Assembly: GCA_008828725.1 (NCBI GenBank)
Contig: MEHQ01000877.1
Span: 59,785 to 123,784, forward strand
Direction of reading: 5' to 3'
Source: Saccharina japonica
Taxonomy: Eukaryota > Sar > Phaeophyceae > Laminariales > Laminariaceae
DNA length: 64,000 nt
Numbering within the stretch: the stretch's first letter is position 1; the number at the start of each line of letters is the position of its first letter. The notes beneath the pieces were generated by a model. That model was not told the DNA's origin. It saw only the letters and a program-made list of their open reading frames with translations, and did not search any database. Made by a program: the position numbers and the translations under genes. Positions 45,201 to 59,500 of this stretch are shown here, in pieces.

Positions 45201-48200
45201 TAACTTTAGGTTGGTGGTATCGTGTCCTCTGCCTGGGGCTCCGTAAACACTGATATAAAATATATACTGCGCGGAAGAACCTTTTTAGCACTGACTGGTT
45301 ATGTAAACGAACTGGCCTCTGGTTCTTTATTTGGTCAAGTTGGGGTCGGTTCATAGTGCCTTCTTGCTCTCGTTTCACGTCCGTCCGTAAAAAACGTCCA
45401 TTTCATCCATAGATTTATAAATGAATACACTTTTTTTTATAAATCTCTACTCTCGTAGTCACTGACTTCGCTCATGTTGGAAGGGACACGACGAGGCATG
45501 CCACGGTAGAGAGGTGTGCACCGGAATATTATATCTGAGGGTGGTCACATTGATATTAATATTTCCATCTAACACAAAAGCTTAAAAAAATACAAACTAA
45601 GATGCCGGCCCCCGTTTTTCGTACATTCTCCAAAGCCTACAGTACAACACCATTTTTTCTTAATTAATTCATGGTACGTACTACTTCAAGCCATTCAATA
45701 CTTTTCATCTTCGAAGGACACGATAACCTACTATGTCCTACGTATGAACATACTAATAGTGTACCTGGAAAACATTCGCGGCATTCCAACTATAACAACT
45801 TAACCTTTAGAATACAAAATAAGAGCACGTACGTCATGAGAAGGAAGGGGTAAGCGACACATGCTACGATGGAGGTGCACCATGTTTTCTCTGAGCTCCT
45901 CACTTAAGGAGCGTCATACCTCACCGAATAAATGGTTTTGAAGGAAAATAAAAGTGCTGCCGGATGAGAAATATCATGACCGAAGAATACTATTAACCAT
46001 ATTTCGTCCCAAAAATGGTATTCGGACGAATCAGGGTTAAGGAGGCCGATCATTTAGAAAACGATTCAGACAAAAAGTGCTACCTCTACCGTAGCACGCG
46101 TCAAGGGTAGCAAATAAATGGGATTATTAATAGACAAAGCTCAAACTGGAAGAAGGTTAAGCACCACGGAAGGGTGTAGGTTTTGTGCAGAGGGACCTCT
46201 CTTCTTGTTTCTTCTTTGTTTGTGGTTTTCTTCTTTCGGAGTGTGCTTATGAGTGATGACTGTTGAAGCTCGTGACCCACACGACGACAATGGTAATGCA
46301 TGCCTTATTTGGGTATTATAGTCCTCAGTAGTAGCAGTGGAGCGACGCATGGTACGGTAGCCTGCATGCAGGTGCACCATGTTTTTGTTTCTGAGGGTGG
46401 TCACTCGAGGAGCTCTATACTAATAGTAAGTCAAAAACTGATTTTGGAGGGAAATAATAGCGCCTCCCGATATAGGGCAATCCCATGGCCCAAGTATACA
46501 ACAAACACATTTCAACGCAAGAAATACTGAACTGCCGACGAGCTCGGGTTAAAAAGAGCACGACCATCCAGAAACAATTTCAGCCAAGAAGTCCTATCTC
46601 TATCGTAGCACGCGTCGAGTCCCGTCTGTTACAACCATTGTGTTAGCCAAACAATGTACTGTACATCTATATCGTACGTAGCACGGGTCTGACCACAGTG
46701 CTTGACTCAGTAGTGCGATAAATACACGGGATAATAGAAAAGGAGGGATGCTCTCGTACGCACACATTCAAAAACGCCTCCTTGTTTGTGGAGAGTATAT
46801 ATAGGTATGTGCAGCCACTCAATGTACCTGGTATTAATAGATGTTAACCCATTCAGAACTAAAACAAATGTCTGACATTAATTCTAAGTAGTCTGTTCCC
46901 AGATCTTAACCCTTTTGGAACTGCAGTCCCCTTTTGGGGACACATTACTTAGAATTAGAGTGGTTTGTCCCCAAAACGGGAATGCAGTTCTAGAAGGGTA
47001 AAGGGGTTAAGGAACAACGGAGAATGTGTTGTCAAGACGGGAACAAACATGCAACGCACGCACACGCACACAATTGGTGAAAAGTGCGTGTACGCAGGAG
47101 AGAGAAAGTCCGACCTTTTGAAGCCTGAACGCACGTAACGTGCAGCCAACCAATGTACGTATATACGTACGTACGTAGGTGTGAGGAACAACGGGGAATA
47201 ATTTTGAGGCGGAAACAAGCAACATGCAACGCACCGCACGCGCTCAATTGGTGGATGTGGTGCACCGCAGACGGGAAAGAAGAGAAAGTCAGACTGGCTC
47301 TCTATATGCATAAAAGAGAAAGGCCGACTATATAAACAGCGATGTGGGTATTAAACGAGCATCGTAGGGTTCGATGCGATACGTATAAACCAAAAAGCTC
47401 TGGTCGATATTACTTTGATATTCGACGCTTCGAAACGCTTCGTTCTCATCAGCGTGTCACCGCATAGTACAGGTTCCCACTGTGCCAGGGGGAGATGCAG
47501 GCTACGGTAGGGGTATACCGGGATTTTTCTGATCTTCCTCCCTTGAGCAGGTGGTTATGATACTCCGCTCAAAAATGACCGACCTTTAAGAAGAAAAAAA
47601 CCAATGTATGGCCAACGCAAGGCGCAATGTGGCCTTTCAGTTACAGTAGATACAAGTGTAAATCGTATTTGACATGCTAATAAAACAACATTGGGTACTT
47701 AGTTCCGCCGACATTAGATACAACAGTATAAAACACATTTAAATTTGTAACTATAAAACGATGTTGTGTACTCGTACTTACTTCTGACGCATGCCACGTA
47801 GAAGCAGGCCCACCCTTTTCCCTTCTGAGGCTCATTACATGAGGATCTCTATACTAATAGTACGTCAAAAACAGATTTTGGGGGAAAATATACGGGCTAC
47901 TGCTGTACACGATGAAAAATCCTACGGCCTAAGTAGACAACGAAAACATGCTGCAACACAAGGGCATAATGAAATCCCAACCATTTTCTGTTTTGGTTCC
48001 GGAGCCTCACTTGAGCCTCACGTCATTCATAAACCGTTTCGCCCACAAAGTGCTATCCCTATCGTAGCAGATCGGCTTATTACTACGCAGTTGCGGATCC
48101 CCGCTATTAATAGTCAGAAAACAATTCGGAAAAAAGTATCACTGGGACCGCTATCTATCGCAGAGGAGGCGTCGGGGATGGACGGCAAGAACTACGAGTA

Positions 48201-50577
48201 ACTATCGTTTGATACGATAACGTTTGTACCCGTGGTTATATTCCATTGTGTGTGCCGTATGACTTCGTAACAGCAAGTTATTGTATTTTAGCATGACGAG
48301 CTTCAACGCTGTCCGCTCATGAGTAGTCCTACGCAGAGAGAGGGGAGAAGAAAACCAAGGAAAATCGACGAGCACGGAAACCTGAGCACCAACTATATAA
48401 CTCCCTCCTGTGCCTACGTACTTCCAGCCTATACCACTGATCTGCGCCACGAGGGCTTCTTCCACGGAACGTCTTCAGCGAAAACACAAATACGCTACGA
48501 ATACGTATGTATGTATTGCTAAAAGGGACGTATGCCATATTTCGCTATTACTACTACTCTTCTTGTGTATATACTCAGGTCCGGGATCACCTATTAATAC
48601 TATTAATAGGCCTCTTTCGTCCCTTGCCAACCCGGGGTACACGTGTGCCTTGATTTTTATCGCGATACGGTTTCAGAATTATCTTCCCTCGTCGTCTCGT
48701 GTCGAAATGTGCCTACGCATGCTACGAGGATAATAAATAGGCGCTCTCGACTGTTCGTTGTCTCACTTTGAGGATACAAATCTCCATACGTACGTAGACA
48801 CTCGAACCCCCTCCTGACATATCAGCCTCAGCAAGCAGTGTTCGTGGTAACTTAACTGTTCGACCAGCTGGCTGACCGCCCGACCGAAACGTTCGATACC
48901 ATACGTAGCCGACGCACCAGGGCGGAGCCAGGCGAGAAAGCCCGACCGGCTCTAGGATCAATACTACTACTGCTTTTTTTGTGCTGTACTGACTGACTGG
49001 TGGTGCTATCTATCTATGCCTACGTGCGTGATCCGGGGACAGCGCGAAAGCCAGAAGTCTCGGCCGCTTTATTTAGCGAGATTCGCTTGCGAGGAAAATC
49101 ATTTTTCCCGCCGCCCCCCGCCGACTCGCCGGCGCCCCCCGCCCCACCGTATATCTAGGTGATGGCTTCGACAACTGGGTTTTGCGAACGCTTGCTGGGT
49201 ATTGCCGGTAGCTGTATGTGGGACGCCGTGTGTTGTAACCATACGTACGGGCGTGCCGCACGTACGTACGTGTCCACGCGACCGACGGCAACTATTATTG
49301 TGGTACACACACCGGTACCGGTATGCGCAACGTATACATACATACAATATTCGCTTAATATCGGCAGTTGCCTGCTCGCAGGTGTCATCATACTGGGAAG
49401 GTATTTCCAACGGTTTCTGGAAAAAAGCTATGTCCATCGTTATACATATGTTACACCAGTGCTTATTTATATACGGAGTATCATACTATTAATAGTATAT
49501 GGTACACTTCCAAAAGCCCCCCTGAGCTGTGGGAGATCGATAAGAATCATATAAGACCGCACCTGCTGGCGTGTATATTATATTCTCAAGTACACTCGGA
49601 TAGAGTACAGGGCCCGCAGGGGAGGGAGCACGCGAATCCGAATGCTGGAAGTCAAACGTCTAAAAAGGTTCAAAACGTTAAAAAACAAATTGGAGCGTTG
49701 GGATTTCTGAACGAATCGATAATCACGAATTACTTTTCAGCGTGTTTTTTTTCCAACTTGGTCTTACAGTAGTGGTACGCCCCCTTCCCTGCCTGGGCTC
49801 TCGAAAATAATAGTGTGACATTTAGTTTCTTTTTTCGTTCTCCACTGGAACACCTATTAATAGTAAGAAAGTGTGAAAAAAATAGGAAATCCAGACCGAC
49901 ACTTCGAGGATAATACTAAGAAATCGCAGATGTCATTGTGTTGAAATTAATGTAGAAAGCAAGCACACTCTTCTCTCAATCAAGAAACCCAGCCTGGTCA
50001 GCCGTCCCGTTTCTTATTAGGTGTCCTATGACGTAGTTCTAGGTATGATAAAAGCAGCACCCGGTATGAATCTTGGGAGACTATCGTAGGATCGATACGC
50101 TCGCAGAATCGAGATTAGCAACATCTCACCACGTGACCACTTTGGCCCGGAATGTAACGACGTTTTGAATATTAAAAAATCAATCAAACATTTGCTTATA
50201 TTTCGGGTCAGAATGGTATATCAGCAGTTACACGTATTGGAAAGCGTAGCAGCAGTGACACTTCTGCTAAAGTCAGGTGTAGGACATTTCGGGGAAGAAG
50301 ACATCAGGAGGTTTTTAAAGCTGACACCCGCCGCTCCCGTTGACACTTGCCGGGGTGAAAAAACCCCGACCACACCGCACCACCGGTCAGCGCCATACAC
50401 CACCCACTTGCAAGCTTGGGACAAAACGCTTGCCCCCACCCCCCCCCCGCTCGGCACAATAATTTTCTTCTCTGCCTAAGTTTGAGGCTCAGCTCCGCCC
50501 AAGCCGACACGAACCAAAAAACCCGAGTCCTTCTTCTGCTGTGTCTCTTGACCGAAGTGGCGAAATCGGCTTTGCTA
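39240..50577. other. 5' flank of lipase copy B
   Basis: Same content as 4817-16166. It holds M1 elements at 40708-40957, 42046-42309, 42322-42589, 44422-44673, 45856-46102, 46344-46616 and 47785-48067, and the M5b/M5 pair near 46845-47010. Specific to this copy: six extra bases at about 46126 create a TTATTAATAG motif. No gene is recognised here. Confidence 0.6.
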
Positions 50578-53500
50578 ATGGCTGTTACTGGTACCATCGT
50601 TGTTCTTCTTGGCATTGCGTCCATCTTGGGCGCGGCAGCAGCAGCAGCGGCATCCCCCAAGGTAGGAAAGGTTACGTCACCAAGTCGCCCCACGTATATA
50701 TTTAAGCTCTCATAGCGCCAACTACAGTATGTCCAGGGCCTACTCTCCCGGGACCAATACCATACGCCGGAGGGAAAGTGTGGAACGTTGTTCACCTCCC
50801 CGCGGCCGCAGCGGCCCGTCTTATACCTTCGGTACGCCCAACGGTGTATCCAACTCCTGCTGTTGGGGAAAGATTCAATCACCAGGATTGTTGTCCTGTA
50901 TTCGGCTTGTTTTTTTGCACATTTTCGCAACTCGTGCCGTGCTGCCTGCACATTTATCACATGTCGAAACATGAACAACGAACGTCTTTTTTGTATAACT
51001 TTGACAAATCGCACCCTCTGTCCCCATTGTCAGATACCAACCAAAGCCGCGATTATTCTATCTCGTCCGTGCGCGTTTCGTTTACTCGGCAGATGATCGT
51101 GTTCGGCGACTCCACCTCCGATGCAGGCAGGAGGTTCAACTCCCCGGCGAGCTTCGACTTCGACGACATCGGCCCGTATCCGTGGACGTACCTGTTCGAA
51201 GAACCTGGCAGCGACGTAAGCAACCTAAAATGAAAAACTGTGTGTTTTAATCGTCTTTGTATACACGACACATTAGTTCGAGCGAACGTGCGCGAACAGT
51301 CCTCGTTAAGAGTTCGTCCACGACTTCATATATCTTCTCAAACCTCAGTTTTTAGCCATGTACTCGGCAAAGGGCTTTTCATAGGGCGATCCCGAGAAAA
51401 CGTTAAGTCCTACACCCCTTATCGTAGCCGGTGGATTTAGTCTACTGCAGTAGGAAAGAGGCCTTTGGCCGTATTCTAGGGCCTCGGTCAAATGTTGTGT
51501 GGTTGGCTCATAATTCCATAGTTTTGTTGATGCTTCTCGGAATTGAAACAGAGCGGACACGATTCGCGCCACGTCTCCGCAGCAAAGGGACCGTGTGAGG
51601 GTTTATAAATGCCGATCTATAGACAGCTAACACAGTGGAGGCCTTCCTTAATCAGAACGCCCTCAGACCGGGGTTCTCCGCGCACTCACCGGTACGCACA
51701 CCCCCGTTGACGCGTACGCGTACGATAGAGGTATAAGGTATACCGTGTTTTGGCTGAAATTGTTTCTGAATGACGGGAGCTCCTTACCTTAACCCAAATT
51801 CGTCGGAATTTCACTCTCGTGTTGCACTATTTTTCGTTTTATACTTATGGCCACGGAATTTTGATCGGTTAGCACTTTGTTTTAACCAAAAAAACGTTTT
51901 CGGGTGAGTTTAGAGCTCGTGAAGTGACCACTCTCAGAAAATAACATGGTGTGCACCTGCATGCAGGCTACCGTAGCACGAGTCCGCTCCCGCGCTTAAC
52001 CTCGTCTATAGGTATCTACTGTAGATGTGTCATTAATGAAGCGAGACGGAAGTTCTGTGTCAGCACGACAAAAGAGATCGCAGTTATTTACCGATACATG
52101 TACAGACGCAAATGGGCGATCACCATATCAGCACATGCCCTGTATAATGCAGCCAAGACGAAACAAAGGCGACCGAAGCGAATTGAGCATACTCGACAAA
52201 ATAGAAGTCTGGGAATGTCGATTATTTGTATGTTTACAGTACCCCATAAGTTACCCTACAATAACTCCAAGCAAGGTTTCACTAAGTTTCCAAAAAAGTG
52301 AGGACCCCTTCGGCAATAGATGGGAGGTAGCACGTTGCGGCCGTAAAAGGTTTGTTTTTTGGGGCGTCCAGACGGCAGAATTCCGCGACATCGTTTTAGT
52401 TTTCATTTTTTTCCTTCAATAAATTTCGCTCCAGACCAGGGTCATTAGATTGATCGTCGGGTGAGGAAGTTTTTTGTTGTTTCTTTCCTCCTGATTACAA
52501 GTGAGGTATTGCACCCCGTACAAGGAAGACACGCTCCTGTGAGCAGGAACTCCTTTTTCCTGCTGCAAACATGGCCCTAGACTAGATACAAGCACAGCGC
52601 CACTCAGATCGTAGCACCCGAGTAAGTAGTTCCTATGCCGTGGTTGGTATCGTGGTCGTTAGCGGATCGCGATATTAGGCTGTCGACATCTTCATTTGAT
52701 TTGCTTTTCCTTTTAAACTTGTGTGGTATAGTATCGGCCAAGCACGGGTCTTACGGGTATTCGTTTACGGTGCATCTGACGTTCGCAAGTGTCCGGCACA
52801 TTGCTGTGCGCCTGACTTATACAGAGGGACACAATAATCAGGACCAAATGTACTTAGTAAAACTACTGGAACATATAGGTTTTTGTGTGTGTGACTGGTC
52901 CTGATTACTATGGTCCCCCGTAGCGCCGGACTGTGTACGCTAGACCGTTAGGATACTTGTATCCTACCGGCTGAGTGAGGGAAGGGCCTCTAGGAGGGTG
53001 CGTGACGCGGACACGCACCCCAGGGACAATATTCTGAAGACACTCGTTGCTATCCTTGTAAGGGTCGAGACGTACACTTGCTGAGGGTATGATAACCACT
53101 TGGTTATCGTATAGGAGATCTACGTATGTATACCTCACTCAAACTAAAACCTTTGATTTTGATAAAACCAAAAACAAGGCAAACCCTTGAACAATCTCAA
53201 AGCCTATATCTACACCACGAATGATAGTGTAACACAGCATTAATATGGTGTATTTCCAACGGTATTGGGTTAAGCGGAGCATGCCATTACGGAGAACCAA
53301 AGTAAACACTAGTAAATAGGACCAAATATTGTTAGTAAAAGTAGGTAACTATATAGACTTGACTAGTGCTACGGTAGAGGTAGCACTTTTTGGCTGAATC
53401 GGTTTCTGAAATATCGGGCTCCTTAGCCCAAGTTCGTCGGAATTTCATTGTTGTGACGAATAATGTCGCAGAGTATACTTCAGTCATGAGATTTCGCATT

Positions 53501-56500
53501 CGGCAGCGCTTGTATTTTCCTCCAAGATCATTTTTTTCGGTGAGGTACGCTGCTCCTTAAGTGAGTAGCTCAGAAATACCATGGTGTACCTCTATCGTAG
53601 CATGGGTCAAATATTGTTAGTAAAGGTAGGTAAATTTATAGACTTTAGTGTACACCGTAGGTTCTATTTACTAGTATTTACTATAGTCCTCCGTAATAGT
53701 AGTCAGTCAGAACGTCTGCCTCGCAAGGCAAAAAAAAAATGCTTTAAGGTATAAGCGATACATGCGCTACCGTAGCACGCGTCCGAACTGCGAACATGTA
53801 TAATCCATACAGCAGAGTGTGTCTGAAAGGGCTTGGTTCGCATTGCGAAGAAGTCGCCGACGACAATCACGCCTTGCACCAAGGTCTTCAACAATGTGGA
53901 AAATGCAAAGCGACTGGGGCGAACCCATCAGGTACACAGACGCAATTTTTCTTTGTAAATTTCGGCACTCCACCTAACTATAACACCAACTGTACTGTAC
54001 ATAGCCGACAAAGAGCTATTGTAGTCGACGATTTACACAGAGAGCAATGCCAAGGTAGAGGTCGTGCCTACGTTTCTGAGCTCTTCGCACTGATAAGGAG
54101 GTCAAATATCTCACTCAAAACTCGACTTCGATGAAGTTTGTTATCGCAAACCGGTCAAGCTTTGTATGTGCTACTCCTAAAACAAATAGTTCGAGGTCAT
54201 GCGTACGTTTCGGAGCTTCTCGAATTGACGAGGAGCTCAAATATCTCACTCGACACACAACTTCGATGAAGTCTGTTCGCCCAACCCGGCTAAGCTTTTT
54301 GTATGCGATGTATGCGCTGTATGCGCTAGGCCTAAAAACAATGCGTAAAGTGTACTATAAATAATAGTATCTGCATCATACTTTAACCGGTAGTCACTCA
54401 CTTGAGCAGCTCAACCAGTGATACATTATAGGGCACACAAGCGTTAGCCTAGGTCTGTAGGCGACGCGTGCTGTGATAGAGATATCAGAGTTTTGCTTAA
54501 GCGTGGTGTGAATGAGGGCCTCCTTAACCGAAAGTCGTCTGAATTTCAACCGTGTAGTGTTGCAATGTTTTCCTTGTATACTTAATTAAGGCCATGGAGT
54601 TTTTCATCGTGTAGCACTTTTATGTTTCTCCAAAATCAGTTTTTGACTTAGTATTGGTATAGAGCTCCTCAAGTGAGGAGCCTCAGAAAATGTACTGTAT
54701 GCAGGTGCATCTCTACCGTATCATGTATCAGTCGTCCAACGCACAGCTCTGTACCTAGGGTAGATAGTATATGTGCAGCGAAAATCATGGTAGACGACGA
54801 CGAGGGTTGGCGTCGGTTCACGAAGTGAAATACAGGATGGGGGCGATTCTTAGATGGGAGTTTGGTGCGAGTATTCAGTAGCCCCGAGATGGGGGCAAGG
54901 GTTTTACTGACTGACGCACCGAGGCCAGCCTCTAAGCAGAAAATGGACGACGTCAATGGAGAAGCTCCGACACCAGTCTGACACTTCGCTAGACTTTGTT
55001 TGCGGAGAACGCGGCAGACCAGGTTGCTGATGAAGTGGTTATCCGTCCTATCAATCTCCTACAGTAAGAGTGACGAAAAACGTAAGCATTTTCGCTTCAC
55101 TCCTAGGATTTATGTTTAGTAATGATTATTACAAAGGACCATAGTACATAGGACCAAATATTGTAAGTACACATGCGTAAATAGATAGGTTTTTAGTTTG
55201 TACCGTATGTCCTAGTTACTATAGTTAGTTTCCTCGTAATAGCACTTCGACAACAATCTTCTCGCCGTATCCTTTTGCAAGCCGATCCAGCGCAGCGCCT
55301 GGCTGATGCAGGAGCTCACCCACCCTTGCCGTTGGCGGGCTTCCGACTAGTCTAGGCTTCAGCGCGTGAGGCGTTACACGCATTCCGGCATTTCTGCCTT
55401 CCGGAACGTTTTTTTCGCGCTCAAATCTAACCGTGTTTGCATGTTAGATTTTCGCGCACCACGTGTGGCTTGTTGTCGCCGACACCAAGCAGCGGCGAGT
55501 TCAATACCAAGATAGGCAAATGAGACACGAATTGCCCATCACCAAAAGGGACGATACCCGCAGCGCTCACATGACGAGAGATGTCAACGGCAGAGGACGA
55601 CGCGGAAATGCGGACCACGACTGTATTTCTTGATCAGTAAGAGGGTGGCCGTAGACCCCGCCTCTCACCTAACCCCAGCCCGTACACAGATCCGGACCGG
55701 GAGTCAAAACGGGCCGAAAATTGGCAAGAATCGCGCCTACGCCCCGTGATCCAACCGAGCGACTAAAATCTCCGGGTGGCAGGTAGCACATCTTGGCAAA
55801 CATATTTATGGCCGTGTCGTCTTCAACGGAGGCGCTAACCCTTTATTGTATTGCAGTACCACGACTTGTGTTGTTCTTAGGCCATGGGACTGTGCTTTCT
55901 CGAAGTCAGAGATTGGGTTTTGGTAGAGATCTCCTCAAAGGAGAAACCTCAATTATTTTTTGTGCTGGTCCTGAGATGAGAAATGCCACGGTAGGGGTGG
56001 CGGCTTATTCTCTGAACCGAAACATTCCATCGAAGAAAGGTTGTTCGTGCTACCCGGGCCACATTCGTAGGAGCTACTACAGACAGTTGCCCTCAAATAA
56101 ATTATTCGTGCACTAGAAAAAATAGTATTCTAACCAAGTTTTTACCGGCAGTTACTCACTTGACAAGCTCAACCGAGCACAATAAGTTGCCTCAAAAAGC
56201 AAATCTGCAACCCCTACCGTGGGATGAGTCTTTAATAGTCAATACTAGTCAGAAATAGTCATAGTCGGTGTGCACGCCAGTCAGCATTAGTCTGTACTAG
56301 TCAGTAATAGTCCGTAGTGGTCAGTAATAGTCATATATAGTCAGCTAAGAGTCGGTAACAGCCACTAATAATCAGCAATAGTCATGAATAGCCAGTATGT
56401 ATCAGTAAATAGTCAGTAAATAGCCGGCAATAGTCAGTTATAGTCAGCACTAATCAGTAATAATCAGTACTATTATTAGTCAGTAATAGTCAGTAATAGT

Positions 56501-59500
56501 CAGTACTAGTCAGTAATAGTCAGTAATAGTCAGTAATAGTCAGTACTATTCTTTAGTAGTCAATGATAGTCAGTACTAGTCATAAATAGTCAGTGCTAGT
56601 CAGTAATAGCCAGTAACAGTCAGCAATAGTCCGTAACAGCCAGTAACAGCCAGTAATAGCCAGTAATAGCATGCGTCGACCACGATCTCTAAGTGCGGAC
56701 CACGATTTGCCTTCCTGTTGAGTAAGAGGGGTTCAAGAACCTGCCCCAAACGTTTCATCCGACGACTTGCTATTGTTAAAATTACTGCTCAAAGCCGGAT
56801 CGAGTGGAGCTGCCGCAACGAGGCAAACTTATTCCTTTCAAGCTCCCGTTGGGACCGATAGTAAATGGGGGCCGTTCAAACGAGGTACTTCTTATGCAGG
56901 GCGTGGATGTACTGGGCCGTGTTCTTTATGGTCTGAAATATTATGTTTCTTATGGAGGGCGTGGATGTACTGGGCCGTGTTCTTTATGGTCTGAAATCTT
57001 ATGTTTAGCAGTGGAAAAGGTGTCTGGAACTACGAGTTGGGTGGAGATCTCCCTCCTCCACAAGAGGCATCCATGGCGCATCGCTGGGACACAGAATGCG
57101 TTGCGTTGCTTGACGTACCGGTAAGAATGCATGACGTCAAGCGCGACGTGCGGTGTAGGGGTATTCATTCAACCTTCTGAGGCTCTTCTCTTGAACGGCT
57201 TTATACCCTCGGTCGGTGAAAACCCGACATGCTCCGTCGCCGCATTGTAGGGATGCGAGGGTCTATGGTCATACGACTACGTCCATGCATGACAAATGAA
57301 GTACACCCCCCCCCCCCGACAAAATACTTTGAGAAAACGTGTCAGATATGTCTGATGCACGATCCTATGGGCAAGGCATAACATGTTAGAACTACAGTAG
57401 TCAATGCAAAGTGATACAATGGTCAGTGCAATGGTTGAGATGTGCAATGGTTGTTGCGAAGGTGCTTGATACGACAGGGGAAAAACTTACAAGAAAAGCT
57501 TGTTTTAAACCGATGCAGTTTCCTTGATGACTGAAGAATCACCCAATCAATGTCATCGGAATATAAAACCTGTTTTTTACCCTTTGAATGTATAGATGTA
57601 AACCTGGGTCATATGGCAATATTTTTCCACGGTGCACTGCGCTGTATCTCGTTTTTGTTAATTTCATGTTTTAGAGGTGATCAAGAGCTCCTCAACTCTC
57701 CTGAAGTCAACAGAAGCCCCAACAACGATTATTAATAGTTGAACCCCTATAGCAGCATGCCTCCGAAGGGAGTTGCCACATAATGTAGACGCACGCCTAA
57801 AAGGTGGGGGCCCCATTGGAGCTGTGTGAAGTCGGCGAGGCCCTATGTACTACCGTAAATTTACCCATGCAGAACTGAAAAAAAAGATCCCACACTAATT
57901 CCAAGTAGTTTGTCCCCAAAAACAGGGGACCAGTTCTTAAGGGGTTAAAGCGACTGGTGCTACGGTAGGGGGTATATACGATATACCCCCATGTTCACTA
58001 CCACCGCGTTTTACGCCACAATCATTTATCGGAGCTCCTCGGTCGAGTAGATGTACACATCACTCAAAACCCTTTTTATATATAACAATTGCATGGTACG
58101 CACGCAACAGCACGACGAGTGAACGCTTTCAGCGGTGTGGCGATAGCACCGCATGCCCCCCGTCGATGGGAAATAGGGATCACTGTCCAACATCATTGGG
58201 ACACCGGTTGTGCGGTGCGAGTTATGTTTTTCGTTGTGCCTCTAAGACATGGGGCCGCTCGTTGGTTCGGTTTCACGCTCGGCATTTCTTCGAACCCCAC
58301 GGTGATGTTTAAGGTATCGTATATCTTCTTCGGGGATATATCCTCAGAAATAATACAGTACGTGCTATCCGTACCGTGACACAAAAAAAGGACGTGTGCC
58401 ACGGCAGAGGTCGTACTTTTTTCTGAAATATTTTTCGGAATGACAGGGATCCTTAACCCAAAGTCCTCGATATTTGTTTTTTTGTTGTTGTTTAAAAAAG
58501 GTTTCGTTGTACACGTAGGCCACGGGATGGACTGTTCGTCTCGTCTGGTGGTACTGTTTTTTTTTTTTTTATTTCTCTCAAATATCAGTTTTTTTTTGTG
58601 TGAGGTAATAAGGCCACCCTTAGAAACACGATGGTTGTGCACTGTTTCCTCGGTGTGCGTCGTATAAGCATACCACAGAGGTTGAAACCGTCGATGGTCC
58701 AGGCGGTGGCCGGAGCTTTATATATGAGTGACTTCTCGCAGTTGTTGCCAGCGGACTAAAGTATGTGGGTTCCGTTTTAGCTGAGGGAGACGAGGAAAGG
58801 CTACATACGTACCTAGAGAATGCGTAAAATCGATGAAGGAGGTCCGAGCCGTACGATTGAACTTCCCCCGAAACTTGTAATAATCTCCGATAAACCGTGC
58901 ATTACTTGTTACCGCTTTTCACCAGCGCACACAATAGGGCTACGTTAAATCCGATGCTCATGGAAAAACGAGGTTCCAAATGGTTGCTCCCAAAGTATGT
59001 TTTTGTTTTTATGCACATTCAAGTATTTTGGTCATGAAACAGCTGAATAGATTATCGTACCACCGCGCTTGATGTGGAAAAAAAGGGGAAATTTCGCTTG
59101 GTATGTTTTTGTTTTGTTGCAATCATGCGGCTGCACGCGGCGCATTTTTTGTTTCCGCGTTGTTAAGTATCAACACGCTGATAAAATATATTTGATTTCG
59201 TCAGCAAACGTGACGAGATAAATTCGATCTTCGCATGGACTCAACCCACGGCCAACCGCTTGGCGCCGGGCTAGGCCAACGAATGTAGAGGCCTGTCTTG
59301 ACGATACCAGGTGGATCCGAGGTCTAGGAGGCGAGGACTTGCCGGGGGCGTCCTGTGTTTTTAACACAAACGAAATAAGTCGTATGTATACGTTTGCTAT
59401 ACGAGAAGGATCGAGATATTTGTTGCCATCTATGTTTTACACACCAGCGGCCAACTATGTTTTTTCAAACGCCTGGTCAGCGCCCACCACATATCACCGG

